In this document: one piece after another, positions 63,131 to 64,000 of the stretch
Layout: each line of letters opens with the position of its first letter
Position numbering within the stretch: the stretch's first letter is position 1
From: Lunularia cruciata
Lineage: Eukaryota > Streptophyta > Marchantiopsida > Lunulariales > Lunulariaceae
Direction of reading: 5' to 3'
DNA: 64,000 nt
Assembly (NCBI GenBank): GCA_948567375.1
Contig: OX419755.1
Location: 61,763,945-61,827,944 of the forward strand
The notes under the pieces: model-generated
What the model saw: only the letters and a program-made list of their open reading frames with translations
Database searches by the model: none
Told to the model about the DNA's origin: nothing
Translations under genes and position numbers: made by a program

Positions 63131-64000
63131 GAATCGATGGGTATCAATGTGATCATGCACCCGGCAATCTCCGCATCAACCTTGGGAGATTGCAAATCTT
63201 CTTGTTCAATACAATATAAGACAGGCAGGTCTTTCTTGGACATCGACCTTACTTTCTTGAGGGTTGAATTAAATTGCCTTTTGTATAGCTTGTTATCTTC
63301 CCACAATTGCTTAAATGTGACGTTTGTATTTGTGGCTGCCAAATCCGCTACAATATCATATTGGAGTACTCCTCCCAATTTCACCGTCTTTGCCTTCGGC
63401 TTCGGGTTTGAAGTCTCTCCATGTTCAAATTTGACTTTGGGGCGCTCCAAAATGGTGATGGGAGTGCTAGAAGTCTTGACCTAAGGTTCCTTGGGTTGGC
63501 CTACCTCGGCTTGGATCAGACCCTTCACTTTGGATCGGATGTCTGACGGAAAAACTAGAGGCTTCATCTTTGTCTCCTCCTCCAAAATCATTTAGCGGGT
63601 CTTGAGTATCACTTCCTTGAGTTCTTTTTGCAAGGCTTTAGCTTTGGCTTTAGCAAGGATCTTTTCCTCCTTGGCAGAAAGGATTGCTTTTGGGTATAGC
63701 CTCTTTTCCTTTTTGGAAGACGACAAGGTCGTACTCAGTTTTTTGGGATCACGCTTCTTCTTACTTGTGTGTGTCTCAACTTTCAAATTTTCAATGTCCG
63801 GCCATTCTCCTTCCAAGGCCGGACTCCCTTCTTGAGGCCTTTCCTCCTCAAGTGTTATACAATTTACAGTCGTATCACTCTTCACCTAAAGTGCTACATG
63901 CTCAACCGGGGTTTGTACATACTTTATAGGCGGCTTTGGGTTTGGTAGGTGAGGGCATTGGTTGCTTCTATGACCCAATCCTTTGAAATTTCCGCACAAG
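63131..64000 (-). pseudogene. gag: Gypsy-1 copy 3 gag, C-terminal part
   Basis: FKQLWEDNKLYKRQF (63300s) and a Lys/Ala-rich helix ILSAKEEKILAKAKAKALQKEL (63680-63590) as in copies 1 and 2. The third zinc knuckle is at the window edge (63960-64000, read on the minus strand). The rest of gag and the 5' LTR lie beyond the window. Stops interrupt the frame. Confidence 0.82.

Larger units (their letters stand above)
56082..64000 (-). mobile_element. Gypsy-1 copy 3 (runs off the window)
   Basis: Minus-strand element with a complete 3784 bp 3' LTR (56082-59865), PPT, integrase, RNase H, RT, protease and the C-terminal half of gag. The 5' side lies beyond 64000. Left flank is GAGAT; the other duplication is not in the window. 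This is the key copy: a full-length giant LTR joined to its own PPT and pol. The integrase finger is deleted, and stops and frame changes occur in pol. Confidence 0.92.

Noticed and set aside
1..64000. CRISPR array, tRNA, rRNA or bacterial genes
   Set aside because: No regular short direct repeats with spacers, no tRNA or rRNA motifs, and the coding content is plant LTR retrotransposon throughout.

Overview
The window is intergenic, transposon-packed DNA from a land plant. It is AT-rich, and every coding signal I can support belongs to an LTR retrotransposon or a fragment of one. I found no host gene, rRNA, tRNA or CRISPR array. The very large nested elements, the many solo LTRs and the stop codons that look like C-to-T decay suggest a big, heavily methylated genome. 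A gymnosperm would fit, but that is inference, because no host gene is present to fix the taxon.

Two Ty3/gypsy families explain almost everything. Family names are mine. Gypsy-2 is conventional: ~690 bp LTRs (TGTAACACC...GGCTCACA on the coding strand), a PBS, a separate 157-residue zinc-knuckle ORF, gag-protease-RT-RNase H-integrase in one frame without a chromodomain, and a polypurine tract. Gypsy-1 has gag (three zinc knuckles), protease, RT, RNase H and integrase, and is flanked by giant ~3.78 kb LTRs (TGTGGT[G/A]CCCACA...GTCACA). Each giant LTR carries its own TATA box and one long ORF of about 860 codons: a tryptophan-rich globular N-terminal part, an acidic middle and a long coiled coil. 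An LTR that itself encodes a large protein is the most unusual thing here.

Layout, left to right. 1-4648 and 8246-8543: decayed Gypsy-1 copy 1 (+), split by a solo giant LTR (A, 4649-8245, TSD CCTGA). 8544-9234: solo Gypsy-2 LTR. 9249-17077: Gypsy-2 copy 1 (-), nearly intact, with 692 bp LTRs. 17078-17374: unclassified repeat. 17375-18049 and 21834-23853: 3' end of a divergent Gypsy-1 with its own divergent giant LTR, split by solo giant LTR B (18050-21833, TSD GTTTG). 23854-25615: truncated giant-LTR pieces (-). 25616-53096: Gypsy-2 copy 2 (+), blown open by four insertions: solo giant LTR C (26097-29877, TSD AGTAT), giant LTR D (34662-38419, TSD GCACT), a full-length Gypsy-1 copy 2 placed inside the end of D (38420-49241, TSD TCACA), and a deleted giant LTR G (50261-51689, TSD GGAGG). 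53097-53322: second copy of the unclassified repeat. 53323-56081: truncated giant LTR H, rearranged Gypsy-2 LTR pieces with a fold-back, and a scrap of a third gypsy integrase. 56082-64000: Gypsy-1 copy 3 (-), with a complete 3784 bp 3' LTR, PPT, pol and part of gag, running off the window.

The nesting gives a relative age order. Gypsy-1 copy 1 and the divergent LTR are oldest. The Gypsy-2 insertions came next, then giant LTRs C, D and G into Gypsy-2 copy 2, and finally Gypsy-1 copy 2 into D. Almost all ORFs carry stops or frameshifts. The best preserved reading frames are the Gypsy-2 copy 1 polyprotein (four TGA stops, no frameshift), both copies of the 157-codon Gypsy-2 ORF, and the LTR-encoded ORF in copies B and C.
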